The notes below the pieces were generated by a model. The model did no database searches. It was not told where the DNA came from and was given only the letters and a program-made list of their open reading frames with translations. This document shows positions 45,199 to 52,387 of a DNA stretch of 64,000 bases, in pieces. The stretch's first letter is position 1. Each line of letters opens with the position of its first letter. The position numbers were made by a program, and so were the translations under genes. Source of the DNA: an uncultured Clostridia bacterium (GTDB lineage: Bacteria > Bacillota > Clostridia > Christensenellales > Borkfalkiaceae). Location: NCBI GenBank assembly GCA_947626575.1, contig CANQSR010000010.1, forward strand, positions 1-64,000. The letters run 5' to 3'.

Positions 45199-45227
45199 AT
45201 CATACTATATTTTATGCCAAATGTAAA
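45199..45227 (-). promoter_or_regulatory. Leaderless-type promoter of DUF1934-MBL-rho
   Basis: Minus strand TTTACA (45227-45222), 17-bp spacer, TATGAT (45204-45199), then 6 nt to the ATG at 45192. The -35 lies only 3 bp past the tyrA stop codon. Confidence 0.7.
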
Positions 45228-45230
45228 TGC

Positions 45231-46109
45231 CTAAGAGGAATTTTTTTGCGCGAAACTTGCGGATTTAAGCGGATCGGGCGCATTTTCTCCCGCGGACGCC
45301 TCCGTGAAGGCTTGGTGACAGCGTCTGCCCTCCGCAAGCAGATCGCGCATGGCCGCTTCATCGTCCGCTTCGAGTGCGGCCAGATACTCGCCGAGACGGG
45401 CCATCAGGCGGCCGATCTCGCCCGCGAGCGCATCGCGGTTGAGGGAAAACAGCTCCGCCCACAGAGCCGCGTCCACGGGCGCGACGCGCGTCATATCCTG
45501 AAAACTCCCGCCCGTGAATCCGCCGCACCCTTCGGCGAGCGGCGTTTTGATATACCCGTTGGAGACGATGTGCGCAAGCTGGGAGGTGAGCGCGATCATG
45601 CGGTCGTGTTCCGCGGCATCGCAGACGACGATGCGCCCGAACCCCATCGCCGCGGCAAGTTCCCTGAGCGATGCCACCGCATCGCGGTCGGTCGTCTCTT
45701 CTTCGACCATGACGAGGTTGGCGCCCCGAAAGAGCGCGGCGCTCGCAGAGCGGATGCCCGAAGTCTCCTTCCCCGCCATGGGATGTAGTCCCACATAGCG
45801 GTAGGCGCGCGGGCGACGCGAAACAACCTCCGCGACGGCGCGTTTGACGCCGCAGACGTCGGCGACGATACAGCCTTGGGGGAAGTCCTCTTCATCGAGG
45901 ATGTGCATGACGACGCGCGGCGGCAACGCCAAAAAGACGACGTCCGCCCCCTCGTATGACTTCGTAACCCCGTCGATCATGCCGTTTGCAAGCGCGTATG
46001 CGAGCGGCTCTTCGGAGCGGTTCCTGCCGAGGACGGTATGCCCCGCGGCTCTCAGGCTTGCGGCGAGAGACCCGCCGATAATGCCCATTCCGTGTACAAT
46101 AATTCTCAT
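45231..46109 (-). CDS. Prephenate dehydrogenase TyrA
   Basis: 292 residues. NAD-binding 'HGMGIIGGSLAASLRAAGH' (GxGxxG), 'DVCGVKRAV', 'GLHPMAGKETSG' with the catalytic histidine, and 'TSQLAHIVSNGY' later. Oxidative decarboxylation of prephenate for tyrosine synthesis. AGGGGAAA precedes the ATG. No ACT domain, so feedback inhibition would have to act differently. aroA of the same pathway lies 0.8 kb away on the other strand. Confidence 0.93.
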   Translation of the reverse strand: MRIIVHGMGIIGGSLAASLRAAGHTVLGRNRSEEPLAYALANGMIDGVTKSYEGADVVFLALPPRVVMHILDEEDFPQGCIVADVCGVKRAVAEVVSRRPRAYRYVGLHPMAGKETSGIRSASAALFRGANLVMVEEETTDRDAVASLRELAAAMGFGRIVVCDAAEHDRMIALTSQLAHIVSNGYIKTPLAEGCGGFTGGSFQDMTRVAPVDAALWAELFSLNRDALAGEIGRLMARLGEYLAALEADDEAAMRDLLAEGRRCHQAFTEASAGENAPDPLKSASFAQKNSS

Positions 46110-46173
46110 TTTTCCCCTGTTTTATAAGTAATATGTCACGCATACTACTTCGCAAAATATCATTTTTTGCCCT

Positions 46174-46800
46174 TTACAGGCAATCCATCGCCCAATGATA
46201 GGTTTTCAGCTCAGCCCGCAAAGCGCGGTAATCGGGAAGGATGTTTGAAACTTCCGCCCAGAAACGCGGGCTGTGGTCGAGATGCCGCGTGTGGCAAAGC
46301 TCGTGGACGGCGAGATAGTAGGCAAGCGCATCGGGAAGAAAAGCTCCGCGGAAGGAAAAGGAAATGTGGCCCTTGGCGCTACAAGACCCCCACCGCCCCC
46401 GCGCGGAAGTGACCGAAAGGCGGGTATAGGAAAATCCGTACTTTTCGCAGACCTCATCGAGAAGAGACCGCATGCGCTTACGCGTCAGCGTGCGCAGAAG
46501 TTTTTCGAGCGCGTCCTCGCGCCCCTCTTCGGGAAGCCGCAACGTCTCCCCCGCGAGCTTGGCCGCCCCCGCCGTAACGATGTAAGACTTCCCCATCAGC
46601 TCCACGCGCTCGCCGTCGGCAAAGCTCATTTTCTTCCGCTTTGCGAGCTGCCCCTCTATCCAGCCGCGGTGCGCTTCAAGGAATTTTTCGATCTCGCAAA
46701 CAGGCGTCTTGGCGGGCGCATTGACGATGAGCCGCCCCTCGTGATCGAGGTGCATGCTCAGCGTGCGCCGCTGTTTGCTTCGCCTGACAACACATTTCAT
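46174..46800 (-). CDS. YgjP-like metallopeptidase (DUF45)
   Basis: 208 residues with 'SARGRWGSCSAKGHISFSFR' and the zinc motif 'HELCHTRHLDHSPRFW' (HExxH plus downstream His), typical of the YgjP/DUF45 family related to SprT and M48-like zincins. Role unknown. The TATAAT 10 nt upstream leaves a leader of only a few bases. Divergent from aroA; their -35 boxes are 9 bp apart. Confidence 0.88.
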   Translation of the reverse strand: MKCVVRRSKQRRTLSMHLDHEGRLIVNAPAKTPVCEIEKFLEAHRGWIEGQLAKRKKMSFADGERVELMGKSYIVTAGAAKLAGETLRLPEEGREDALEKLLRTLTRKRMRSLLDEVCEKYGFSYTRLSVTSARGRWGSCSAKGHISFSFRGAFLPDALAYYLAVHELCHTRHLDHSPRFWAEVSNILPDYRALRAELKTYHWAMDCL

Positions 46801-46810
46801 ATGCTACCCT

Positions 46811-46839
46811 ATTATAACAGACCGCGCGCGTAATTTCAA
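46811..46839 (-). promoter_or_regulatory. Promoter of the YgjP-like gene
   Basis: Minus strand TTGAAA (46839-46834), 17-bp spacer, TATAAT (46816-46811), 10 nt before the ATG; leader about 3-4 nt. Confidence 0.7.
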
Positions 46840-46848
46840 GCGGATTTC

Positions 46849-46877
46849 TTGACATTCTGCCTGCTTCCGCTTATAAT
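46849..46877 (+). promoter_or_regulatory. Leaderless-type promoter of aroA
   Basis: TTGACA (46849-46854), 17 bp, TATAAT (46872-46877), perfect consensus, then 6 nt to the ATG at 46884. No ribosome-binding site exists between. Confidence 0.85.
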
Positions 46878-46883
46878 GTTCGC

Positions 46884-48134
46884 ATGGACACCTATTCCGT
46901 CAAACCGCTCCGCTCGCGGGATATAGAAGTCTCCGTCCCCGCTTCCAAGAGCATTTTGAGCCGCGCGCTCCTGCTTGCCGCGTTCTGCGGGGGGAAGGTC
47001 TTTTTGCACTGCGGCCCCTACCCGCAGGATACGCGCGATCTGATCGGGTGCTTTACGCGCCTCGGCGTGCGCATCACGCCTGAGGACGGCGGACTGCTCG
47101 CCGACGGAACGCACATCGAAAAGAGCGCCGTGCTTGACGTTGGCAGCGCGGGAACGGCGGCGCGCTTTCTCACGGCCATGCTCGCCTTCCGCGGCGGGGA
47201 CTATTCTTTTACGGCCTCCCGCCAGATGTCTGCGCGCCCCATGGACCATCTCTTCGCGCTCGAAGAGGCGGGCGTCGCCATCGAATACGGCGGCGAATAC
47301 GGCCGCTTCCCCTTCCGTATGCACTCGGACGGCATCACGGCCCCGATAATGCAACTCGGAACGGATACCAGCACGCAATATGCGAGCGGCGTACTGCTTG
47401 CGGCGGCCTGCGGGAACGCCCCCTTTACCCTGCGCCTTTCGGGAGAACGCGCCGATGGGAGCTATATCAGGATGACTCTCGCCGTTCTCAAAGCCTTCGG
47501 GGCGGACTATGTGCGCGGGCGCGACGGCATTACCGTTATCCCGTCCAAAACGCCGCCGAAGGAGTATTTTGTGGAACCCGACGTTTCGGGAGCGTGCTAC
47601 TTCTATGCGCTCGCGCTGCTCTGCGGCGCGCGGGTACGGGTGCGCGGCGTCCATCTTGACAGCTTGCAGGGCGACGTCAAATTCCTCAGTCTGCTCGGCG
47701 AAAAGGGCGTAATATTTACCGAGAGCGCGGAGGGTCTCACGGCGGACGGCCGCCATATCCGAAAATTTACGGGCTTTGACGTTGACATGCGCGATTTTTC
47801 CGATCAGGCGTTGACGCTTGCCGCCATCGCCCCCTTTGCAGAGACGCCCACCGTGATCCGCGGCATCGGCCACATCCGCAGACAGGAATGCGACCGTATC
47901 GAGGCCATCCGCTGCAATCTGCATGCGCTCGGCGTCCCCTGCGAAGCGGATGCGGACAGCGTGAAAATCTATCCCGCGCCCGTACGCGGCGGCACGGTCC
48001 GCACGTTCAACGACCACCGCGTTGCAATGGCCTTTTCGCTCATCGGCGCAAGGGCGGGCGGCGTCGTCATCGAAAACCCGCAATGCTGTGAAAAAAGTTT
48101 CGGAAACTTCTTTACCCTCCTCGGCGGACTTTGA
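46884..48134 (+). CDS. 5-enolpyruvylshikimate-3-phosphate synthase (AroA)
   Basis: 416 residues. 'PASKSILSRALLLAA' (shikimate-3-phosphate Lys/Ser/Arg), 'VGSAGTAARFLTAMLA' (the LGNAGTA-type PEP loop, here GSAGTA), 'RPMDHLF', 'DVSGACYFYALAL' and 'TFNDHRVAMAFSL' are all present. Sixth step of the shikimate pathway. The PEP loop 'GSAGTAARF' differs from the common LGNAGTAMRPL, as in class II-type enzymes. The predicted mRNA is leaderless. Confidence 0.95.
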   Translation: MDTYSVKPLRSRDIEVSVPASKSILSRALLLAAFCGGKVFLHCGPYPQDTRDLIGCFTRLGVRITPEDGGLLADGTHIEKSAVLDVGSAGTAARFLTAMLAFRGGDYSFTASRQMSARPMDHLFALEEAGVAIEYGGEYGRFPFRMHSDGITAPIMQLGTDTSTQYASGVLLAAACGNAPFTLRLSGERADGSYIRMTLAVLKAFGADYVRGRDGITVIPSKTPPKEYFVEPDVSGACYFYALALLCGARVRVRGVHLDSLQGDVKFLSLLGEKGVIFTESAEGLTADGRHIRKFTGFDVDMRDFSDQALTLAAIAPFAETPTVIRGIGHIRRQECDRIEAIRCNLHALGVPCEADADSVKIYPAPVRGGTVRTFNDHRVAMAFSLIGARAGGVVIENPQCCEKSFGNFFTLLGGL

Positions 48135-48220
48135 GAGCCGCGGCAGTTTGCCCGTTTCCTATTTATAAAGGCGCTCTATGAAGATCCCGCGGAGGGTCTT
48201 ATAAAGGACGAGGGAAGGCG

Positions 48221-48682
48221 TTATAGCCGCCCCTCGCGCAAGAGACAGGAAAAGAGCGCCGAAAGCCCTTCCCTGAGGTCGGAAAACGTCGCATCGAAGT
48301 CGCCCGTGTACCACGGGTCGGCGATGGCGCGCGGGCGGGCGGTAAAATCGAGCAGCAGACAAATCTTTTCGGAGGGACCCAAGATGCGCCGCATGTGGCG
48401 GAGGTTCTCGCCGTCCATGCCGACGATGAGGTCGAATTTTTCAAGGTCTTTCGGCTCCAACAGCCGCGCCCTGTGCGGAACGAGCGGGATCCCCTCCCTG
48501 CGCAGTTTTTCTGCCGCCGCGAAGTACGGCGGGTTTCCGAGTTCATCGGGATGCGTTGCCGCGGAAGCGGCCGCAACTTTGCCGCTCAGCCTTTTGTCCT
48601 CTGCAATCATGTAAGCCGCCATGCTCTCCGCCATCGCGGAACGGCAAATGTTGCCGTGGCATACAAAGAGAATGTTGAACAT
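48221..48682 (-). CDS. Low-molecular-weight protein-tyrosine phosphatase
   Basis: 153 residues. 'CHGNICRS' (C-x5-R-S, residues 8-15) is the phosphate-binding loop and 'DPWYTGDF' supplies the general-acid Asp. In Firmicutes such enzymes act on protein phosphotyrosine or phosphoarginine. AAGGGTGG serves as ribosome-binding site for the ATG at 48682; a Met nine codons upstream is less likely. Stands alone. Confidence 0.93.
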   Translation of the reverse strand: MFNILFVCHGNICRSAMAESMAAYMIAEDKRLSGKVAAASAATHPDELGNPPYFAAAEKLRREGIPLVPHRARLLEPKDLEKFDLIVGMDGENLRHMRRILGPSEKICLLLDFTARPRAIADPWYTGDFDATFSDLREGLSALFSCLLREGRL

Positions 48683-48784
48683 TGGATCCACCCTTTGGCC
48701 TGTTATCATAAATTTAATAAATGAAATGAATTTTTTATAATTATTTTAATTCCAGATAAACATTACCCTTTTTTGGAAAAACGA

Positions 48785-48814
48785 TTGCAGAGTCCCATAT
48801 GATTATAGTATAAT
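48785..48814 (+). promoter_or_regulatory. Leaderless-type promoter of the small XRE gene
   Basis: TATAAT (48809-48814) ends 6 nt before the ATG at 48821. The -35 (TTGCAG, 48785-48790, 18-bp spacing) is weak. Confidence 0.6.
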
Positions 48815-48820
48815 GACATC

Positions 48821-49024
48821 ATGAAGATCTTTGCGGAACGTCTTATGGAGTTGAGAAAAGAGCGCGGTCTCTCGCAGGCTACGGTTGCGAAGGACCTCAA
48901 TGTCAGTCTTGGCATCGTGTGTTATTGGGAAACCAACAAGAGCGATCCGACTGCGCACAACCTTGCGAAAGTTGCTCGTTATTTTAACGTCACTTCCGAT
49001 TACCTGCTCGGACTCACCGACTAA
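48821..49024 (+). CDS. Small XRE-family regulator
   Basis: 67 residues, little more than a Cro/C1-type HTH: 'LMELRKERGLSQATVAKDLN' then 'VSLGIVCYWETNKSDPTAHN' and 'YFNVTSDYLLGL', a form very common in Firmicutes. No Shine-Dalgarno, predicted leaderless. It is convergent with the M50 gene, whose last codons lie in its terminator. Target unknown; short HTH proteins like this often repress their own promoter. Confidence 0.88.
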   Translation: MKIFAERLMELRKERGLSQATVAKDLNVSLGIVCYWETNKSDPTAHNLAKVARYFNVTSDYLLGLTD

Positions 49025-49112
49025 GCCGTTATTTTACAACTGCATACTTCGGTTCGATAAAATTTGGTTCCACCGTCTTTACGGGGATTTTTTGTGATGA
49101 CCAATGATAAGT

Positions 49113-49140
49113 TTCTGCCCTATCGGGCAGAATTTTTTTT
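49113..49140 (+). terminator. Terminator of the XRE gene
   Basis: 8-bp stem 49113-49120/49125-49132 followed by eight T (49133-49140). The convergent M50 gene ends inside it (stop at 49120-49122). Confidence 0.85.
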
Positions 49141-50043
49141 CTCGCCGAGCAGCTTTTTTTCGAGTTCCGCGACCCCGCCCAACATATTCTTTCTCTCTTC
49201 GAACTCCCCGATGAGGTAACTGCGGCAACGGTCGGCATCGGATGCGAGCGCCTCCGCCGCATCCCCGATCTCATCGAAGCGCACCAGCGTCTCCTCCGCC
49301 TCCTCCCTTTCGCCGCAATCGAGAAGATATTGGGTACGGAGGATGAGGAGCGCCCCGAAAGCGGGAAGATCTTCCCTGACGACGGGGACATCGAAAAGCA
49401 ACGGGCGCGGGATATCCGAAAAGCTCCCGCGGTATAAGATGCCCTGCGCCGTGAGGACGCGCAACGCGATCTCCTCTTCGGCGTCCCCCTTCATCAGCCC
49501 GCACAGCACGGCGCCGTCCGTCTTGCCGGCGGGAAGTTGGGCGGGCAGGAGCGCGGAGATGCCCTCATAGAACATAAAGGGCGCGAGTATCCCGCAAAAG
49601 AACAGCGCGGGGTGGAAGGGAAGGACGAGATACAGCGTGAGCAAAACGCCGCCCGCAAGCAAATTGAAAACCGCGCCGCCGAGCGTCATCGCAAAGAACT
49701 TTGCCTTGACGCGCGCCCCGTTTTTCGGGAACGCCTCGACGGCGCCCGCATAGGCGGGATTGACAAGTTTCACCCTTCCCCCGCCGATACGGAGATAGGA
49801 GATCGTGACCGAAACGCATTTCATGCCCGCGAGCGCGCCGAAGAGCAGGTGGCCGAGTTCGTGGACGGCCGCGGGGATGCGGAGGGCGACGCACAAGAGC
49901 GCGCCCACAAGCGCAACGGGCGCATCCCATCCGCGGTAGCCGACGACGACGGATGCGGCGATCCACGCCGCCGCGCCGAACGCCGCGCCGAGCAGGACGA
50001 GGTCGGCGGCCCTATATGCGATCCGCTTGGCTCTTCCGCTCAT
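49120..50043 (-). CDS. M50-like membrane zinc metalloprotease
   Basis: 307 residues. About four to five membrane helices in the first 170 residues; 'AAVHELGHLLFG' (HExxH, in a helix near residue 61) and the later 'LLPAQLPAGKTDGAVL' supplies the Asp of the LDG motif, so the site-2-protease active site seems complete. The last 130 residues are soluble and charged. It is the last gene of the yabP-yabQ-divIC-ppx run and overlaps ppx by 4 bp, so a role in spore or envelope development (compare SpoIVFB) is possible but inferred. Confidence 0.8.
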   Translation of the reverse strand: MSGRAKRIAYRAADLVLLGAAFGAAAWIAASVVVGYRGWDAPVALVGALLCVALRIPAAVHELGHLLFGALAGMKCVSVTISYLRIGGGRVKLVNPAYAGAVEAFPKNGARVKAKFFAMTLGGAVFNLLAGGVLLTLYLVLPFHPALFFCGILAPFMFYEGISALLPAQLPAGKTDGAVLCGLMKGDAEEEIALRVLTAQGILYRGSFSDIPRPLLFDVPVVREDLPAFGALLILRTQYLLDCGEREEAEETLVRFDEIGDAAEALASDADRCRSYLIGEFEERKNMLGGVAELEKKLLGEKKNSAR

Positions 50044-50894
50044 GCAAGCCCCCTCATCGCAAGATATCCTTCCAAATTGTCCCTATCCGAAGCATAGACC
50101 TTCGTAAGGGACATTTTTTTCATCACGTTCACAAGGAGCAGTGCGCCGCCCGCGATGATATCCGCACGGCGGACATCCATCTCCATGACCGCCCTCCGCT
50201 CTTCGGCGGTCATGGAGAGCAGCTTGTCCGCAAGCCTTTCGAGGCTTTCCAGCGGCATGGCGAGATCCTGTATCTTCTCCGCGTCGTACTCCTCCAAGCC
50301 GAGGAGGACGGAGGCGAGCGTACTGCCCGTGCCGCCGATGGCATAGACCTTCCCGTGCGGATGGCAGTCAAGCGGCAAAACTGCGCTTTGGATGACGCGC
50401 AAAAGTCGGTCTGCGCTATCGCCGCAACGGTCATAAAGCCTGACCGCGCCCACGTCGAGGGAGACGGAATACGCGATCTCCCCCCGCTCCCTGAGGCAGA
50501 CCTCGCAACTTGCCCCGCCAATATCGATGATGCCGCCGTCCGACGTCCCCAGCGCGCCGTTGAGGCCGAGAAGCGCCTCGCAGGAGCCGGGAACGACGTC
50601 TACCGTCAGCGCGCACAGCTCCTTGACCCGCTCTACGAAGGCGGAGCCGTTTGCGGCGGACCGCACGGCGGCCGTCGCAAAGGCATAGACGGATGCGCCC
50701 GCCGCGCTCCCCTCTTCGGCAAAGGCCTTGACGGCAAGGGCCGTGCGCTCGATGGCCGCGGGAGAGAGCATACCCGTGTTGGCAAGTCCCTCGCCGAGGC
50801 GGGTGGTGTTGACCTTTTTATATAAAGATTTTCCGTCCGCCCATAGCATGAGGCGAACGGAATTGGAACCGATATCGAGAATTGCGATTTTCAT
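50040..50894 (-). CDS. Ppx/GppA-family phosphatase
   Basis: 284 residues: 'AILDIGSNSVRLMLW' and 'GIIDIGGASCEVCL' are the two phosphate loops of the actin-like exopolyphosphatase/pppGpp phosphatase fold, and 'VYAIGGTGSTLASVLLGLEE' continues it. Only the minimal catalytic domain is present. It may act on polyphosphate or (p)ppGpp. Start overlaps the divIC stop by ATGA. Ppx next to divIC is a recurrent clostridial arrangement as I recall it. Confidence 0.88.
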   Translation of the reverse strand: MKIAILDIGSNSVRLMLWADGKSLYKKVNTTRLGEGLANTGMLSPAAIERTALAVKAFAEEGSAAGASVYAFATAAVRSAANGSAFVERVKELCALTVDVVPGSCEALLGLNGALGTSDGGIIDIGGASCEVCLRERGEIAYSVSLDVGAVRLYDRCGDSADRLLRVIQSAVLPLDCHPHGKVYAIGGTGSTLASVLLGLEEYDAEKIQDLAMPLESLERLADKLLSMTAEERRAVMEMDVRRADIIAGGALLLVNVMKKMSLTKVYASDRDNLEGYLAMRGLA

Positions 50895-51172
50895 GCGTGC
50901 GGGGTACTCCATCCCTGTTCGAGCGCCTGGTGATACATCCCAAGTTCGGATTCATAGTATTCAAGATCGCCGCGCTGGGTGCCGACGAGCTGCTCGTAAC
51001 GTTCGATCTCAGCCTGCAAACGGTCCCGCTCGGCATTGGCGACGCCGATCCTGACAAATTGCACGATGAGGATGGCGACCAAAAAGAGTACGACGAGAAC
51101 GCCCGCTACGATTGCGGCGACGGCGACCCGTTTTGCTTTCTCTTCCGGCATAAGCCATTTTTTGTTCGGCAT
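50891..51172 (-). CDS. Septum formation initiator (DivIC/FtsB)
   Basis: 93 residues: short cytosolic basic start, one membrane helix (about 16-40) and an extracytoplasmic coiled coil ('NAERDRLQAEIERYEQLVG') ending in a small C-terminal tail, the DivIC/FtsB layout. It works with FtsL and DivIB in the divisome. AAGGA precedes the ATG. The first 67 bp lie inside the end of yabQ in another frame. The position after yabP-yabQ matches Bacillus. Confidence 0.85.
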   Translation of the reverse strand: MPNKKWLMPEEKAKRVAVAAIVAGVLVVLFLVAILIVQFVRIGVANAERDRLQAEIERYEQLVGTQRGDLEYYESELGMYHQALEQGWSTPHA

Positions 51173-51498
51173 TTTTTTCTGTCCTTGATAATTTGTCCTA
51201 TTTCATTATACACCTTTTTACCGAGAAATGCAACAAATTTATGAAAACTTTTCCGGTACAGGAAAAATCCGATGAGACAGCCCGCCGCCATATAAAAGCG
51301 GAAATCGGGGAAGCGGCACAGAACGGACAGGGCGAGAAAACATGCGGCAAAGGCGAGGCAGAAGAGAATATCCAGCGCGATGCAGACGGGCCTCACCTTT
51401 TTCAGCGGGAACCGCACGAGTGAGAGCGCATCATACGCCCCTCCGCCGATGAGGCCGAGGACGGCCGTAATGAGAAATATCCGTATCTGTTCGCTCAT
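51106..51498 (-). CDS. Spore cortex protein YabQ
   Basis: 130 residues with about four membrane helices ('IFLITAVLGLIGGGAYDAL', 'ALDILFCLAFAACFLALSV' and later segments) and a basic C-terminal tail. Size, topology and position between yabP and divIC indicate YabQ, a mother-cell membrane protein needed for cortex formation. Its start overlaps the yabP stop (ATGA). Its sequence is poorly conserved in general, so the call rests partly on context. Confidence 0.8.
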   Translation of the reverse strand: MSEQIRIFLITAVLGLIGGGAYDALSLVRFPLKKVRPVCIALDILFCLAFAACFLALSVLCRFPDFRFYMAAGCLIGFFLYRKSFHKFVAFLGKKVYNEIGQIIKDRKKCRTKNGLCRKRKQNGSPSPQS

Positions 51499-51743
51499 TT
51501 GAAGAGTTTCTTGAATCCCCCCTTCGCGCCATAGCGGACGGACGCGATCTCCCCGCTCGCCGCAAAATTGCCGCTCCCCTCCGAGAAGGAAAGAACTTTG
51601 AGATGCGAACCCGTGATCTGCACGCGGATGCCGTTTACGGTGAGCGTGATGCCCGTTTCCGAGAACGCGTCCACGGCGGAGACGCCCGTCATGGTAAGTT
51701 TCTTCTGCTGTTCGACCGTGAGAGTACTTTGCTTGGTTTCCAT
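51495..51743 (-). CDS. Sporulation protein YabP
   Basis: 82 residues: 'EQQKKLTMTGVSAVDAFSE' followed by 'ITLTVNGIRVQITGSHLKVL' and 'FAASGEIASVRYG', the YabP/YqfC beta-sheet pattern. In B. subtilis it is needed for cortex assembly. First gene of the yabP-yabQ-divIC-ppx-M50 run and the clearest sign that the organism has a sporulation programme. No strong Shine-Dalgarno is visible before the ATG. Confidence 0.85.
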   Translation of the reverse strand: METKQSTLTVEQQKKLTMTGVSAVDAFSETGITLTVNGIRVQITGSHLKVLSFSEGSGNFAASGEIASVRYGAKGGFKKLFK

Positions 51744-51786
51744 GCCATAAGGTATGTCCCATGCGGCGGAAATATGAAGGTTTTTC

Positions 51787-51815
51787 TTGACAGCGGCCGC
51801 AAGCCATGCTACAAT
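51787..51815 (+). promoter_or_regulatory. Promoter of the 51835 membrane-protein gene
   Basis: TTGACA (51787-51792), 17 bp, TACAAT (51810-51815), followed by AAGGAGG at 51822-51828. Confidence 0.8.
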
Positions 51816-51834
51816 GCGGGTAAGGAGGTTTGCC

Positions 51835-52305
51835 ATGTCAAGAACAATTTTCGGCGCGCTTTTGGATAGCATTTTCGGTTCGCCGCGCATGGAACGGAAA
51901 TTTCACGAGTTGATAGCCGACCCCTATGAGAGGGATTCGACGGAGTATTTCGGCAGACGCTCGATCAAAGGTTCCGTGGGCTGTTTGGTTCTCGGCGGCC
52001 TCGGCCTCGCGTGTGCGGCGGGTTTTTCGGCGGTTTTTTCCGTCTATCACTTTGATTTCGCCGTTTTATTGGTGGCGATCGGTACGATCGCGCTGCTCGT
52101 TGCCGCCGTTCTCTTCTCGCTCTATCCCTTCGTCTACCTCATACGCATATTCCGCTATGCAAGATATCAGCGGGAACTCAACGACCTGCCCATCGGCAGA
52201 CGGGCAAAACGCTTCGCCGTCATGACCCTGCTTGTGGACCTCGGACTTCTGGCCGCCACGGCCGTTGTGGTCATCTTGCCGCTCCTGCCGCTTTTCACAT
52301 CGTGA
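51835..52305 (+). CDS. Hypothetical membrane protein
   Basis: 156 residues with three hydrophobic segments (about 43-63, 69-96 and 129-152) and a charged N-terminal part ('ADPYERDSTEYFGRRS'). I do not recognise the family. AAGGAGG precedes the ATG. Divergent from yabP and followed by its own terminator; the stop lies in a 24-bp tandem duplication. Confidence 0.6.
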   Translation: MSRTIFGALLDSIFGSPRMERKFHELIADPYERDSTEYFGRRSIKGSVGCLVLGGLGLACAAGFSAVFSVYHFDFAVLLVAIGTIALLVAAVLFSLYPFVYLIRIFRYARYQRELNDLPIGRRAKRFAVMTLLVDLGLLAATAVVVILPLLPLFTS

Positions 52306-52342
52306 ATGCCTTGCATGCTCACATCGTGAATGCCTTACATGC
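52295..52342. repeat. 24-bp tandem duplication
   Basis: 52295-52318 and 52319-52342 differ at one position. The first copy contains the stop codon of the upstream gene. Confidence 0.85.
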
Positions 52343-52381
52343 AAATAACCGTCCCGGAACTCTCCGAGACGGTTATTTTTT
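52343..52381 (+). terminator. Terminator of the 51835 gene
   Basis: 11-bp stem 52343-52353/52368-52378 running into TTTTT. Confidence 0.8.
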
Positions 52382-52387
52382 GCTCTC

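Noticed and set aside
51744..51780. SigE-like promoter before yabP
   Set aside because: ATATTT and CATACCTT occur on the minus strand with suitable spacing, but the -10 element touches the ATG, which would put the transcript start inside the gene.
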